The position numbers were made by a program, and so were the translations under genes. The notes beneath the pieces were generated by a model. The model was not told the origin of the DNA, ran no database searches, and was given only the letters and a program-made list of their open reading frames with translations. A stretch of 64,000 nt of DNA from Neptuniibacter sp048548695 (GTDB lineage: Bacteria > Pseudomonadota > Gammaproteobacteria > Pseudomonadales > Balneatricaceae), in assembly GCF_048548695.1 (NCBI RefSeq), contig NZ_JBLYIF010000011.1, one strand, 5' to 3'. This document shows, piece by piece, positions 9,104-17,701 of the stretch. The number at the start of each line of letters is the position of its first letter. The first letter of the stretch is position 1.

Positions 9104-10606
9104 TCAAGCAACCCCTTTCCAGTTTTTCCAGCGTTTTTCGTCCGGCGAGCCTTTCATATCCATATTGTCGGCACCGACATTTATCTGGTAGTAGTCACTC
9201 AGCACCTGCTCAACACTTGGACCACCGCAGTTACCCTGCAGAATCTGGTGCACCGGTAGCCAGGACTGGACATATTTTTCCGGTTCATCCTTGAAGATGT
9301 CGCAACAGCCGTCAGAGCAGAAATGATAACGATCGCCCTTATAGAGAGTGTCGCGATAGGCAATTTGGGTCGGATCATCCATTTCAGTGAACAGCATTGG
9401 AATCTGACAAGTAGTACACAGTTGCGGCAGCGCCTTGGTATAGAAACGTTTGCCTTCGGCTTCAAGCTTACGGGCCAGTTCCCAGCGTGGGCGGTAGTAC
9501 TTGTCAAAGGTGTCCGGATATTTTTCGCTCAGCCAGTCCAGCTCTTCATCGGTTGGAATCCAGGTATGGAAACCTGTCGCATGGCCGTGGGTATAGAAGG
9601 TCCACCATGCCTGGTGTGACACATGCTCTTTCTCTTGCTCTACCAGATCAGCGTATTTTGGAATGCGGATACCGTAACGGGCCAGATCCTTGAACAGCGC
9701 CCCACCCGCTTCCTCGAAATAAACTTCCCAGGCTTCCTTCCAGCTCATCACCTTATTAGGCAACATATAGTCCATCATCATGGCAACAAGGGTCAGCAGA
9801 CGGGTACCGCGCCAGAACCACTTGTCGATCCATTTCTGTACGATTGGCACATTGTCTTCATGCTGTTCCAGCAGGAACTTGATCACTTCCAGCCCCAGGG
9901 TCATGTGTCGGGCTTCATCAGACTGGGCGGAGAAGCCAAAGGTCACTGTCGCCATATCGCCGTTGTAAGCCGCACCAGACATAAAGGGCACAAACAGCAG
10001 GTTTGTCAGTACGTATTCAAAACTAAAACCGATCGCCACCAGGAACTCAAATGGCCCGGCACTGCGTGCATCATGGAAGAACGAGGTTGGCACCGACAGA
10101 TACCAGACCCGATCCTGCATGTTGGTCCAGCTCTGAAAGCCATCAAAGAACTTGTTGTAGTGACTCATAGCATGGACCTGAGTCTGTACATGGCGCAGCT
10201 CATCTATCGATTGCATCTGGCAGGCGACACGGGCGCCGACACCACCATACTGGCGGCCGATATGGGCAAAACCTTGGTGCGCCTGATATTCCTGCGGCGA
10301 GATACCCGTCAGGAACAATTTTATTGCGTTAAGGTAGCGTGGATCAGACACATTCATCTGGCCGTTGTTCTGGGAGAACGCATCAAAAATGGCGTACAAC
10401 TTTTTCTCTTTTTCCGCCTGATATTTCCAGTATGCATCCATGGTCAGCCGGAACGGATCTTCCCACTTTGACCAGTCGGTAATCTTAATCCCTTCAAACT
10501 CTTCCATCGGAAACGCTTCTTTGCGGTCCTGATAGGAAAATTCCCAATCCAGATCGCGCGTCAGCATGCTGTACTTTTCTTTTAAATTCAGTTTTTTAGC
10601 TGCCAT
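9104..10606 (-). CDS. dmpN: Phenol hydroxylase large oxygenase subunit (diiron alpha subunit)
   Basis: This is the catalytic subunit that hydroxylates phenol and methylphenols to catechols. The two iron-binding ExxH motifs of the soluble diiron monooxygenases are present as DELRH (about residues 135-139) and DEARH (230-234). A C-terminal YHS-type cysteine segment (YHFCSDGCCDIF) is typical of this subunit. I use the ATG at 10606 (500 residues): the longer frame begins at a GTG only three bases after the AAGG Shine-Dalgarno sequence, which suits the ATG better. It lies 16 bp downstream of dmpM. Confidence 0.96.
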   Translation of the reverse strand: MAAKKLNLKEKYSMLTRDLDWEFSYQDRKEAFPMEEFEGIKITDWSKWEDPFRLTMDAYWKYQAEKEKKLYAIFDAFSQNNGQMNVSDPRYLNAIKLFLTGISPQEYQAHQGFAHIGRQYGGVGARVACQMQSIDELRHVQTQVHAMSHYNKFFDGFQSWTNMQDRVWYLSVPTSFFHDARSAGPFEFLVAIGFSFEYVLTNLLFVPFMSGAAYNGDMATVTFGFSAQSDEARHMTLGLEVIKFLLEQHEDNVPIVQKWIDKWFWRGTRLLTLVAMMMDYMLPNKVMSWKEAWEVYFEEAGGALFKDLARYGIRIPKYADLVEQEKEHVSHQAWWTFYTHGHATGFHTWIPTDEELDWLSEKYPDTFDKYYRPRWELARKLEAEGKRFYTKALPQLCTTCQIPMLFTEMDDPTQIAYRDTLYKGDRYHFCSDGCCDIFKDEPEKYVQSWLPVHQILQGNCGGPSVEQVLSDYYQINVGADNMDMKGSPDEKRWKNWKGVA

Positions 10607-10622
10607 TTCACTCACCTTATTC

Positions 10623-10892
10623 TTATTCGTTCCAGCTCAGGCTGATCTTGTCATCATCTTCATCGACATTGCCGCCCAGGGTGATCAGACTCAGATGCAG
10701 CTCCTGCATATTCCAGTCACGCCCCAGTTTTTCTTCAACGGTCTCACGGTTAACAACCAGGAAACCCTCGGCTTCGATACGCACCATCGCGGGTTGATAG
10801 ATAACCGTTACTTCCGGGTTATCCTCTTCTATGGCCTCAACGATGTAGCGAGATTCATCGTTATCCTGTAGCGCCAGATAGACTTTTGACAT
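10623..10892 (-). CDS. dmpM: Phenol hydroxylase regulatory (effector) protein
   Basis: This 89-residue cofactor-free protein is of the MmoB/DmpM coupling-protein family (VYLALQDNDESRYIVEAIEE, then a conserved GRDWNMQELHLSLITLGG segment). It binds the oxygenase and tunes turnover and coupling. It sits between dmpL (11 bp) and dmpN (16 bp), as in the Pseudomonas dmp operon. Confidence 0.95.
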   Translation of the reverse strand: MSKVYLALQDNDESRYIVEAIEEDNPEVTVIYQPAMVRIEAEGFLVVNRETVEEKLGRDWNMQELHLSLITLGGNVDEDDDKISLSWNE

Positions 10893-10903
10893 GTTGTGAT
10901 TCC

Positions 10904-11887
10904 TTATTTGATTCCGGCTTTCGCCACACGTTTATCCAGCACCTGCAGTGCTTCTGTTAGCGCATCAGGACCCAGCATGTCCTGTGCCACCGGCGCCAGG
11001 GCCTCGGCGGCTTTGCCGCGCCAAGCTTCAATCCAGCCGGCAATCAGGGTTTTATTCTCTTCCGACTCAGCGCCGGAAATCTTCAGCACAGCATCCACCC
11101 AGCGGCTGGTGTCCTTATTCCACTCCTGCACAAACTCGGTAAGCATGGCGATGTCCTGGCCACCCGCATCTGCCAACTGCTGATCAAACTGCACATAGAA
11201 GAGTTGATAGACCAGAGTGTCGATCACCAGATCTTGGGCAACAAACAGTTCAAACCAGTCTTTGGTGATCAGGGTTTCTTCGCACAGTGCACGCATGCCC
11301 TGCCAGATGCTGTCATCCATCCAGAACTGTTTGGCCTGCGCCAGCGCATCACCGCTATTACCATCAAGAATCAAACCGATACGCGACAGGTATTGCGCAA
11401 TCCCCAACCGATCCATCGAGTTATATAACAAAGCCTGGGTGATGGCGGTGCCATAGCCGTAGGCAGTGCCGTACATGTTGTTCAGGTTGGCCGTCTGCTC
11501 GACATGGCGCAGTGGTATCAGATAACGGATCACGTCGTTGCGCACGTCGTCACTCATCCGGGCTGCCAGATCACGTTTCTCGAAAAAAGCATAATTGTGT
11601 TCAGCGTTTTCCTGCATGCGGGCGCGCTGCTGTACATAGGTGCCGTAGTAAAACTGGCGAGGATCCTTGAATACATACCAATCTTCCATCACCAGTGCTG
11701 TGCGACGCGGGTCATTCAGCTCATGCTCGGGATCCCACATCGGGCGGTAATGGTAGTTGGACTCAGCCTGCAGATCGTAGGTCGCTTCCTGGTAGCGGGT
11801 TGCCGGTTTGTCGCCAAAACGGCGCTCGATGTTGGCAAAGGTATTGCGAACGGGTTCAAGAGTTGAAGTCTTTATCTGGATTGTCAT
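10904..11887 (-). CDS. dmpL: Phenol hydroxylase beta-type oxygenase subunit
   Basis: This 327-residue protein is the DmpL/PhL structural subunit of the hydroxylase, related to the alpha-subunit fold but without a complete diiron site. Recognisable segments include RRFGDKPATRYQEATYDLQ and NMYGTAYGYGTAITQALLYN. Length and placement between dmpK (18 bp) and dmpM (11 bp) agree with the standard gene order. Confidence 0.94.
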   Translation of the reverse strand: MTIQIKTSTLEPVRNTFANIERRFGDKPATRYQEATYDLQAESNYHYRPMWDPEHELNDPRRTALVMEDWYVFKDPRQFYYGTYVQQRARMQENAEHNYAFFEKRDLAARMSDDVRNDVIRYLIPLRHVEQTANLNNMYGTAYGYGTAITQALLYNSMDRLGIAQYLSRIGLILDGNSGDALAQAKQFWMDDSIWQGMRALCEETLITKDWFELFVAQDLVIDTLVYQLFYVQFDQQLADAGGQDIAMLTEFVQEWNKDTSRWVDAVLKISGAESEENKTLIAGWIEAWRGKAAEALAPVAQDMLGPDALTEALQVLDKRVAKAGIK

Positions 11888-11905
11888 ATTTTTTCCCCGA
11901 AAGGA

Positions 11906-12232
11906 TTACTTATTGTTATTACCTGAACGGTTATGGTTGTCCGCCATCAGCGTTTCTTCGCCATAGCGCCACTTGCTCATTTCTGCATCCACCGTCGCCA
12001 TCTGCTCTTGCGTCATAAACTGCACATCGTTCGCTGCGCAGAACAGGTCAAAGGCCTGCTGCGGCATAACTAACTCGACAAATAGCGATGGGTCATCAAT
12101 TGCGAAATCGAACTCTACAAACCGTGCTCCCGGCTCGCTGCGAATCCGAACATATTTGGTCAGCTGTCGGCCCTGCTGCTGAGCGGAACGCGTCGGCACT
12201 GACTGAAGTGGGGTATGTTTCATAGCATTCAT
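11906..12232 (-). CDS. dmpK: Phenol hydroxylase assembly subunit
   Basis: This small 108-residue protein at the head of the operon matches DmpK/PhK (KYVRIRSEPGARFVEFDFAIDDPSLFVELVMP). In other systems DmpK is not needed for catalysis but helps produce the active iron-loaded oxygenase. Start codons at 12232 and 12223 are both possible, and neither has a strong Shine-Dalgarno sequence. A near-perfect sigma-54 promoter lies just upstream, giving a leader of roughly 20-30 bases. Confidence 0.92.
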   Translation of the reverse strand: MNAMKHTPLQSVPTRSAQQQGRQLTKYVRIRSEPGARFVEFDFAIDDPSLFVELVMPQQAFDLFCAANDVQFMTQEQMATVDAEMSKWRYGEETLMADNHNRSGNNNK

Positions 12233-12262
12233 TCACATTTTTTATTGTTGTGAACGGGATGA

Positions 12263-12277
12263 GCAAAGGCTGTGCCA
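12263..12277 (-). promoter_or_regulatory. Sigma-54 (-24/-12) promoter of dmpKLMNOP
   Basis: The minus strand reads TGGCACAGCCTTTGC, a perfect TGGCAC-N5-TTGC element 31 bp upstream of the dmpK ATG. The predicted start is near 12251. The downstream operon and the adjacent DmpR-like gene support its use. Confidence 0.88.
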
Positions 12278-12661
12278 GCAACCAGGAAAGCTTTCAAGCA
12301 AAACCAAAATCACAACTTAAACCATTGTTTTTAAATGCTTTATATATAGGTATAAATTTTATCGAAAAGATTTCGGCGCCGTTGTTCCCGCCGCCGCAGC
12401 ACTGTGCTGGGTAACCATATGATCAGGCCAGATACCTGAGGTGATGATTTCAGAAGTCATTTCCAGACTGAATAATTCGCTAATACCCGACAATCAACAC
12501 AAGGTGATTGAATTTTCAGTCTTACTATAGTCCTATGAATATAAGGCGACCCGACTCCACTGCCAGCAGCGGAGCTTGACTGGTGCCTGTAACCGACCAG
12601 CGTTACAGACGTATCCCGTACTTGCCTCATTATTCTAAAAATAATACAGCGGTAACTTTTG
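12278..12661. other. Divergent dmpK/dmpR-like control region
   Basis: There is no gene in this stretch. It contains an AT-rich bend-like tract (about 12290-12360), a candidate activator site (12411-12426) and an imperfect inverted repeat CAATCAACACAAGGTGATTG (12491-12510). It must also contain the promoter of the dmpR-like gene, for which I see no convincing -35/-10 pair. Confidence 0.5.
12411..12426 (-). promoter_or_regulatory. Candidate DmpR-type upstream activating site for the phenol hydroxylase operon
   Basis: The minus strand reads CTGATCATATGGTTAC, 10 of 16 matches to TTGATCAATTGATCAA. It contains the 10-mer GCCTGATCAT (12428-12419) that recurs exactly at 14605-14614 upstream of the meta operon. 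The centre is about 142 bp from the -24 element. Confidence 0.48.
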
Positions 12662-14365
12662 ATGGACACTGGTAACACCATTTCAGATACAAGGCCGGAT
12701 GACCTGATCGGGCAAATTCAGTTTGCCTACAGGGACGGTAAAATCTGGCTGGATGAGCAGCGCATGCTGCTGATTCATGCCACCGTAATGGGGTCGCTGC
12801 GTAAAGAGCTGATCACCACCATGGGCATTGAACGAGCCCGTGGCTTTTTGATGCGGTTTGGTTACCACTCCGGTATGAAAGACGCAGAACTGGCGCACAA
12901 AATCAGACCGGAAATATCCAGCTCAGAAGCCTTTATGGTCGGACCACAACTGCATGCTCTCAAAGGCATGGTCAGAGTCCAGCTTGATAAATTAGAGTTT
13001 GATATTGATAAGGGTGAATTTTTCGCTGAAATCGACTGGTATGATTCTTATGAAGCTGAAGTTCACCTGGCTGAATTTGGTACCGCTGCGGAACCCATAT
13101 GCTGGACGTTGCTAGGCTACGCCAGTGGTTTCACCTCCTATTACCTGGGACGCAAAGTCTTTTTCAAAGAGGTGAGCTGCGCCGGATGTGGTAATGATCA
13201 TTGCCGCATCGTCGGCAAGCCCGCCGAGGAATGGGAGGATCGTGAAGAACTGGAACGCCAACTGCTGCCAGATCCCTTGATCGAAGAGCTATTTGCCCTA
13301 CGTTACGAGATCAGTACTCTGCGCGAAAATCTGCAGTTGATTCGCTGCCCGACAGATGAGCTACTGTTCAATTCGGTGGGTCAGTCCGAGGCTTTCAAAC
13401 ATGTTTGCCGCCTGATCCAGCGCGCATCCGATAGCACTGTCACTGTGCTGCTGCAGGGTGAAACCGGGGTCGGCAAAGAGGTGGTTGCCCGCGGCCTGCA
13501 TCTGAGTAGCCACAGGGCCGAACAACCTTTTATCGCGGTCAACTGTGCCTGTATACCACCGGATTTAATCGAAGCTGAGCTGTTTGGAGTGCGTAAAGGC
13601 GCTTATACCGGCGCCACCGCATCCAGAGAGGGTAAGTTTGAGCGCGCTAACACCGGCACCATCTTTCTGGATGAAGTGATAGAGCTCAGCCCGCGGGCTC
13701 AGGCATCCCTACTTCGGGTGCTACAAGAAGGTGAACTGGAACGCGTCGGTGGTACCGAAACCCTTAAGGTTGATGTGCGGGTGGTCGCGGCTACCAATGA
13801 AGACCTAGAGCGGGCGGTACAGGAAGGACGCTTCCGCGCTGATCTGTTCTACCGCTTGAATGTATTTCCGGTGCACATTCCACCCCTGCGTGACCGCAGG
13901 GAAGATATACCGTTACTGGTTGAGCATTTCCTGGAAAAATATCACTCCCGTTATAACAAAAAGACCCTGGGTGTTTCCGACAAAGCCATGGAAGCTTTGC
14001 AGCATTACAAATGGCCGGGCAATATTCGCGAACTGGAAAACATGCTGGAACGCGGGGTTATTCTTACCGACAATAATCGCAGCATTGATATGCATGCGTT
14101 TTTCCCCTCTTTGGTTGAACCAACGCATCCGCTGCATATTGCAGCAGGCACTGGCGAAGTGGCGGAAAAATCCAGCACTTCAGACGGTACTGATCTGCTG
14201 GATAAACTACTCTCCAACCAGATGAATCTGGATGAACTAGAAGCTAACCTTCTGCACCGCGCCATGGAAAAAACCCAGGGTAATATTACCCAGGCTGCAC
14301 GTCTGTTGGGCATTACCCGCCCTCAGATGGCATACCGGCTGAAGAAAGCTGACCCCGAAGGTTAA
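12662..14365 (+). CDS. dmpR: DmpR/XylR-type sigma-54-dependent activator sensing phenolics
   Basis: This 567-residue protein has three parts. The N-terminal XylR_N/V4R effector domain (about 1-210) carries the cysteine cluster CAGCGNDHC. A central AAA+ domain (about 235-470) has Walker A GETGVGKE, the sigma-54 contact loop GAYTGA and FLDEVIELSPRAQ. A C-terminal Fis-type helix-turn-helix (ITQAARLLGITRPQMAYRL) follows. In DmpR and XylR, binding of the aromatic inducer relieves repression of the ATPase. The ATG at 12662 is the likely start; the frame opens one codon earlier with TTG. It is placed between the dmpK and dmpQ sigma-54 promoters and so is their obvious activator. A second, diverged copy lies at 25903-27582. 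Confidence 0.93.
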   Translation: MDTGNTISDTRPDDLIGQIQFAYRDGKIWLDEQRMLLIHATVMGSLRKELITTMGIERARGFLMRFGYHSGMKDAELAHKIRPEISSSEAFMVGPQLHALKGMVRVQLDKLEFDIDKGEFFAEIDWYDSYEAEVHLAEFGTAAEPICWTLLGYASGFTSYYLGRKVFFKEVSCAGCGNDHCRIVGKPAEEWEDREELERQLLPDPLIEELFALRYEISTLRENLQLIRCPTDELLFNSVGQSEAFKHVCRLIQRASDSTVTVLLQGETGVGKEVVARGLHLSSHRAEQPFIAVNCACIPPDLIEAELFGVRKGAYTGATASREGKFERANTGTIFLDEVIELSPRAQASLLRVLQEGELERVGGTETLKVDVRVVAATNEDLERAVQEGRFRADLFYRLNVFPVHIPPLRDRREDIPLLVEHFLEKYHSRYNKKTLGVSDKAMEALQHYKWPGNIRELENMLERGVILTDNNRSIDMHAFFPSLVEPTHPLHIAAGTGEVAEKSSTSDGTDLLDKLLSNQMNLDELEANLLHRAMEKTQGNITQAARLLGITRPQMAYRLKKADPEG

Positions 14366-14373
14366 CCAGCTAA

Positions 14374-14534
14374 GGAACCTACGAATAAGCCTGAAAGCCC
14401 CATGGAGCTGGCTCTAAAACAGCCTTCTGCTTTCAGGGAGCTTGAAAAGGACGTGTCATTCCACTGCACTGCCTTTCGCGCATAAGGCTGATTTATCTGC
14501 TGCAGAGAAAGTCTTGTACTTGTTCGCAGGTTCT
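14374..14534 (+). mobile_element. MITE-like element, copy A
   Basis: This 161-bp non-coding element has terminal inverted repeats: GGAACCTACGAATAA at the left, and AGAACCTGCGAACAA as the reverse complement of the right end. It is flanked by the direct repeat CTAA (14370-14373 and 14535-14538). Internally it holds a 9-bp stem CCTGAAAGC/GCTTTCAGG (14390-14398 with 14429-14437). The ends, a central TTTCAG region and the GAGAAAGTCTTG segment recur in inverted orientation at 56710-56842. The 4-bp CTAA duplication fits IS5-group target preference as I recall it. Confidence 0.78.
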
Positions 14535-14606
14535 CTAACCGCCCTCTGCAGGCTGTATCCGCTGATACAGTTTGCAGCACTATTTCATCAACTCATTAAG
14601 TGCAGC

Positions 14607-14622
14607 CTGATCATTTCATCAT
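14607..14622 (+). promoter_or_regulatory. Candidate DmpR-type upstream activating site for the meta operon
   Basis: CTGATCATTTCATCAT has 12 of 16 matches to TTGATCAATTGATCAA. It forms part of an inverted repeat ending in AATCAG at 14630 and includes the GCCTGATCAT 10-mer shared with the dmpK promoter. The centre is about 150 bp upstream of the -24 element. Confidence 0.5.
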
Positions 14623-14763
14623 TTAATCAGATAAACACCTGCCCTGCTCTCCCCCCCCTGCATTAACCTGACAGCAAACCTACTCAATATTTCAATAATA
14701 AATAATTAAAAAACAATACTTTAAATAAAAAACCTCTCAGCAATATCCATATATCCAAGCGGC

Positions 14764-14778
14764 TGGCACACCCCTTGC
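14764..14778 (+). promoter_or_regulatory. Sigma-54 (-24/-12) promoter of the meta-cleavage operon
   Basis: TGGCACACCCCTTGC is a perfect TGGCAC-N5-TTGC element. The predicted start is near 14790, about 24 bp before the ferredoxin ATG at 14814. Confidence 0.88.
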
Positions 14779-14813
14779 TTTTAACCAGCAAACCATAAAA
14801 AAAATAATCGGTT

Positions 14814-15164
14814 ATGTGTATGCAAGTTATGACAGCAGATTTTTGTGGCCCATATCAACCATTCCGCATTCGGGTCATCAACCGGGATCAGGAGTTTCTC
14901 TGTCCTGCCGGAGGCAACCTGCTGAAAGCCATGGAACAACGCCAGTGCCGCTGCATCGCGGTAGGTTGCCGAGGTGGCGGTTGTGGCCTCTGCAAAGTCC
15001 GGGTACTTGAGGGCCAGTACCAACATAAAAGAATGAGCAAAGCCCATATCAGCGAGGCTGACCTGGCTGAAGGCCTGGTACTGGCTTGTCGCATCAGCCC
15101 TACCAGTAATCTGCTGATCGAGTCAGATCAATATCAACCCCCCGTCTCACCACCGAATAAATGA
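14814..15164 (+). CDS. dmpQ: Chloroplast-type 2Fe-2S ferredoxin that reactivates catechol 2,3-dioxygenase
   Basis: This 116-residue plant-type ferredoxin has the cluster ligands CRGGGCGLCKV and a later Cys in LVLACRISP. DmpQ/XylT proteins reduce the oxidised, inactive iron of catechol 2,3-dioxygenase, and the dioxygenase gene follows directly (39 bp). ATGs at 14814, 14820 and 14829 are all possible starts, with no strong ribosome-binding site to decide. It is the first gene of the meta operon. Confidence 0.9.
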   Translation: MCMQVMTADFCGPYQPFRIRVINRDQEFLCPAGGNLLKAMEQRQCRCIAVGCRGGGCGLCKVRVLEGQYQHKRMSKAHISEADLAEGLVLACRISPTSNLLIESDQYQPPVSPPNK

Positions 15165-15203
15165 GCTGTTGGTTTAAAACAATAACAACATGAGGAAGTA
15201 CAG

Positions 15204-16124
15204 ATGAAAAAAGGTGTTATGCGTCCAGGACATGTCCAGCTCAGAGTACTGGACATAGAAGAAGCAGTCAGCCACTACCGTGACCTTATTGGTATGACTG
15301 AGATGGATCGTGACGACCAGGGCCGGGTGTACCTGAAGTGCTGGACAGAGGTAGATAAATTCTCCGTTGTACTGCGCGAAGATGACACTCCAGGTATGGA
15401 TTTTATGGCTTTTAAATGCCTCAGCGAAGAAGTTGTCGATCAGCTGCGCGCTGAACTGATTGAGTTCGGCTGTAGTGTTGATGATATTCCTGAAGGCGAA
15501 TTGAAAGACTGCGGTCGCCGGGTTCGCTTCACCTCACCAAGTGGCCATAATTTTGAGCTGTTCGCCACCAAAAAGCAGGTCGGATCAGCAGTGGGTAGCC
15601 ATAACCCAGAAGCCTGGCCGCGCGACCTTACCGGTATGAAAGCCCAGCGCCTAGATCACTGCCTGCTGTACGGGGTTGAACTGGCCAAAACCCTTGACCT
15701 GTTCCGCAACGTGCTGGGCTTTGACCTGGTTGAACAGGTCATGACACCGGATGGAACCCGGGTTGCTCAGTTTCTGACTGTGAGCATGAAAGCTCACGAC
15801 ATTGCCTTTATTGACCACCCTGAACCGGGCAAATTTCACCACGCATCTTTCTTCCTGGAAACATGGGATGACGTATTACGTGCCGGTGACCTGATCTCCA
15901 TGACAGACACTTCAATCGACATTGGCCCTACCCGTCACGGTATTACTCACGGTCAGACTATCTACTTCTTTGACCCGTCCGGTAACCGTAACGAGGTGTT
16001 CTGTGGTGGCGACTACTTCTACCCGGATCACGAACCGATCACCTGGGATGCCGAAAAACTCGGCAAGGCCATTTTCTACCATGACCGCGAGTTGAACGAA
16101 CGCTTCCTGTCAGTAGTGACCTGA
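15204..16124 (+). CDS. dmpB: Catechol 2,3-dioxygenase (extradiol)
   Basis: This 306-residue vicinal-oxygen-chelate enzyme cleaves catechol to 2-hydroxymuconic semialdehyde. The Fe(II) ligands are visible as His152 (RLDHCLLYG), His213 (KFHHASFF) and Glu264 (SGNRNEVF), one residue short of XylE numbering. Length and sequence match the I.2.A XylE/DmpB group. A GAGGAAGTACAG ribosome-binding region precedes the ATG. It is followed by the semialdehyde dehydrogenase gene after a 106-bp gap. Confidence 0.97.
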   Translation: MKKGVMRPGHVQLRVLDIEEAVSHYRDLIGMTEMDRDDQGRVYLKCWTEVDKFSVVLREDDTPGMDFMAFKCLSEEVVDQLRAELIEFGCSVDDIPEGELKDCGRRVRFTSPSGHNFELFATKKQVGSAVGSHNPEAWPRDLTGMKAQRLDHCLLYGVELAKTLDLFRNVLGFDLVEQVMTPDGTRVAQFLTVSMKAHDIAFIDHPEPGKFHHASFFLETWDDVLRAGDLISMTDTSIDIGPTRHGITHGQTIYFFDPSGNRNEVFCGGDYFYPDHEPITWDAEKLGKAIFYHDRELNERFLSVVT

Positions 16125-16230
16125 GCCACTTTTTAATGACAACCACGGGTAAACCGACCTCCCGTGGTTGGGGCAAGTATTGTCTAAAGAAAGCGCACAC
16201 CAACGAGCAAAGTAAACGACGAGCACTTAC

Positions 16231-17691
16231 ATGAAAGAATTTAAACATTTTATCAACGGCGAATTTGCCGCCTCTGCCAGTGAGCGCACTTTCGAAAACC
16301 GTTGCCCGGTAGATAACAGTCTGATCGGCATGGTGCACGAAGCTGGCCAGGCTGAAGTCAATGCTGCGGTTGCTGCTGCTCAGGCAGCGCTTGATGGTCC
16401 CTGGGGCAAGATGTCGCAGGCTGAGCGTATCAAATTGCTGGACCGTGTCGCTGCCCGTATCAATGAACGGTTTGATGAGTTCCTGAAAGCGGAATGTCTG
16501 GATACCGGCAAACCGGAAAAGATTGCCTCCCACATTGATATCCCGCGCGGTGCGGCCAACTTCAAGGCATTTTCCGAAACCCTGGCCAACCACCCGACCG
16601 AAGCCTTCAAGCTGGATACACCGGACGGTAAAAGCGCCCTTAACTATGGTCACCGTACCCCTAAAGGGGTCATCGCCGTCGTCAGCCCGTGGAACCTGCC
16701 ACTGCTGCTGATGACCTGGAAAGTGGGTCCAGCACTGGCCTGTGGTAATACCGTGGTGGTTAAGCCTTCGGAAGAGACACCGGCCACTGCCACCCTGCTG
16801 GGTGAAGTGATGAACGAGTGCGGCGTACCCGCCGGTGTTTATAACGTGGTGCACGGTTTCGGTCCGGAATCTGCCGGTGCTTACCTGACTGAACATAAAG
16901 ATGTCGATGCCATCACCTTCACTGGTGAAACCCGCACCGGCGAAATTATCATGCGAGCCGCTTCTGTTGGTCTGCGCAACATCTCACTGGAGTGTGGAGG
17001 TAAAAACCCCTCTCTGGTATTTGCCGACTGCGATATGGACAAAGCGATTGAGGGCACCATGCGCTCAGCGTTTGTTAACTGTGGCCAGGTATGCCTGGGT
17101 ACTGAGCGCGTCTATGTTGAACGGCCAATTTTTGACGCGTTCGTTAATCGCCTGAAGCACGGTGTAGAAAGCCTGAAACTGGGTCGCCCAGAAGATCCGG
17201 AGGTCGATTTCGGCCCACTGGTCAGCCTGGAACACCGCGACAAGGTAGTGTCCTACTACAAGCTGGCAGCGGAGGAAGGTGCCAATGTGGTAATTGGAGG
17301 CGGTATCCCTGATATGGGGCCAGAACTGAATGACGGTGCCTGGATAGAACCCACTATCTGGACCGGCCTGCCCGACGATGCCCGGGTAGTGAATGAGGAG
17401 ATCTTCGGCCCCTGCTGCCATATCCGTCCATTCGATACCGAAGAGGAAGCCATCGCACTGGCTAACGACACCCGTTACGGCCTGTCTGCGACTATCTGGA
17501 CCGAAAACAGCGCCCGCGCCTCCCGCGTTGCCGAACAGATGGAAGTCGGTTTGGTCTGGGTTAATAGCTGGTTCCTGCGCGATCTGCGCACCGCATTTGG
17601 CGGCGCTAAAGAATCCGGCATTGGCCGTGAAGGTGGTATCCACTCTCTGGAGTTTTACACCGAAACCAAAAATATCTGCATCAAGCTGTGA
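16231..17691 (+). CDS. dmpC: 2-hydroxymuconic semialdehyde dehydrogenase
   Basis: This 486-residue NAD-dependent aldehyde dehydrogenase opens the 4-oxalocrotonate branch. Catalytic residues are visible: Cys288 in NCGQVCLG, Glu254 in LECGGKNP, Lys178 in VVVKPSEE and Asn155 in VSPWNLP. It matches DmpC/XylG in length and operon position. Confidence 0.95.
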   Translation: MKEFKHFINGEFAASASERTFENRCPVDNSLIGMVHEAGQAEVNAAVAAAQAALDGPWGKMSQAERIKLLDRVAARINERFDEFLKAECLDTGKPEKIASHIDIPRGAANFKAFSETLANHPTEAFKLDTPDGKSALNYGHRTPKGVIAVVSPWNLPLLLMTWKVGPALACGNTVVVKPSEETPATATLLGEVMNECGVPAGVYNVVHGFGPESAGAYLTEHKDVDAITFTGETRTGEIIMRAASVGLRNISLECGGKNPSLVFADCDMDKAIEGTMRSAFVNCGQVCLGTERVYVERPIFDAFVNRLKHGVESLKLGRPEDPEVDFGPLVSLEHRDKVVSYYKLAAEEGANVVIGGGIPDMGPELNDGAWIEPTIWTGLPDDARVVNEEIFGPCCHIRPFDTEEEAIALANDTRYGLSATIWTENSARASRVAEQMEVGLVWVNSWFLRDLRTAFGGAKESGIGREGGIHSLEFYTETKNICIKL

Positions 17692-17701
17692 GACCCCATT
17701 C

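Larger units (their letters stand above)
14535..14813. other. Promoter region of the meta-cleavage operon
   Basis: No gene is visible. It carries the candidate activator site (14607-14622), a strongly AT-rich tract (about 14680-14740) suited to DNA bending, and the -24/-12 element (14764-14778). Confidence 0.6.

Noticed and set aside
12491..12513. Imperfect inverted repeat CAATCAACACAAGGTGATTG as the main DmpR site for the phenol hydroxylase promoter
   Set aside because: Its centre is about 225 bp from the -24 element and the arms match the XylR/DmpR palindrome poorly. The site at 12411-12426 has spacing like the other two promoters. It may still be an accessory site or a dmpR autoregulatory site.
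14442..14666. Open frame of 74 codons between dmpR and dmpQ
   Set aside because: It runs through MITE copy A and the regulatory region, has no family resemblance and no ribosome-binding site.
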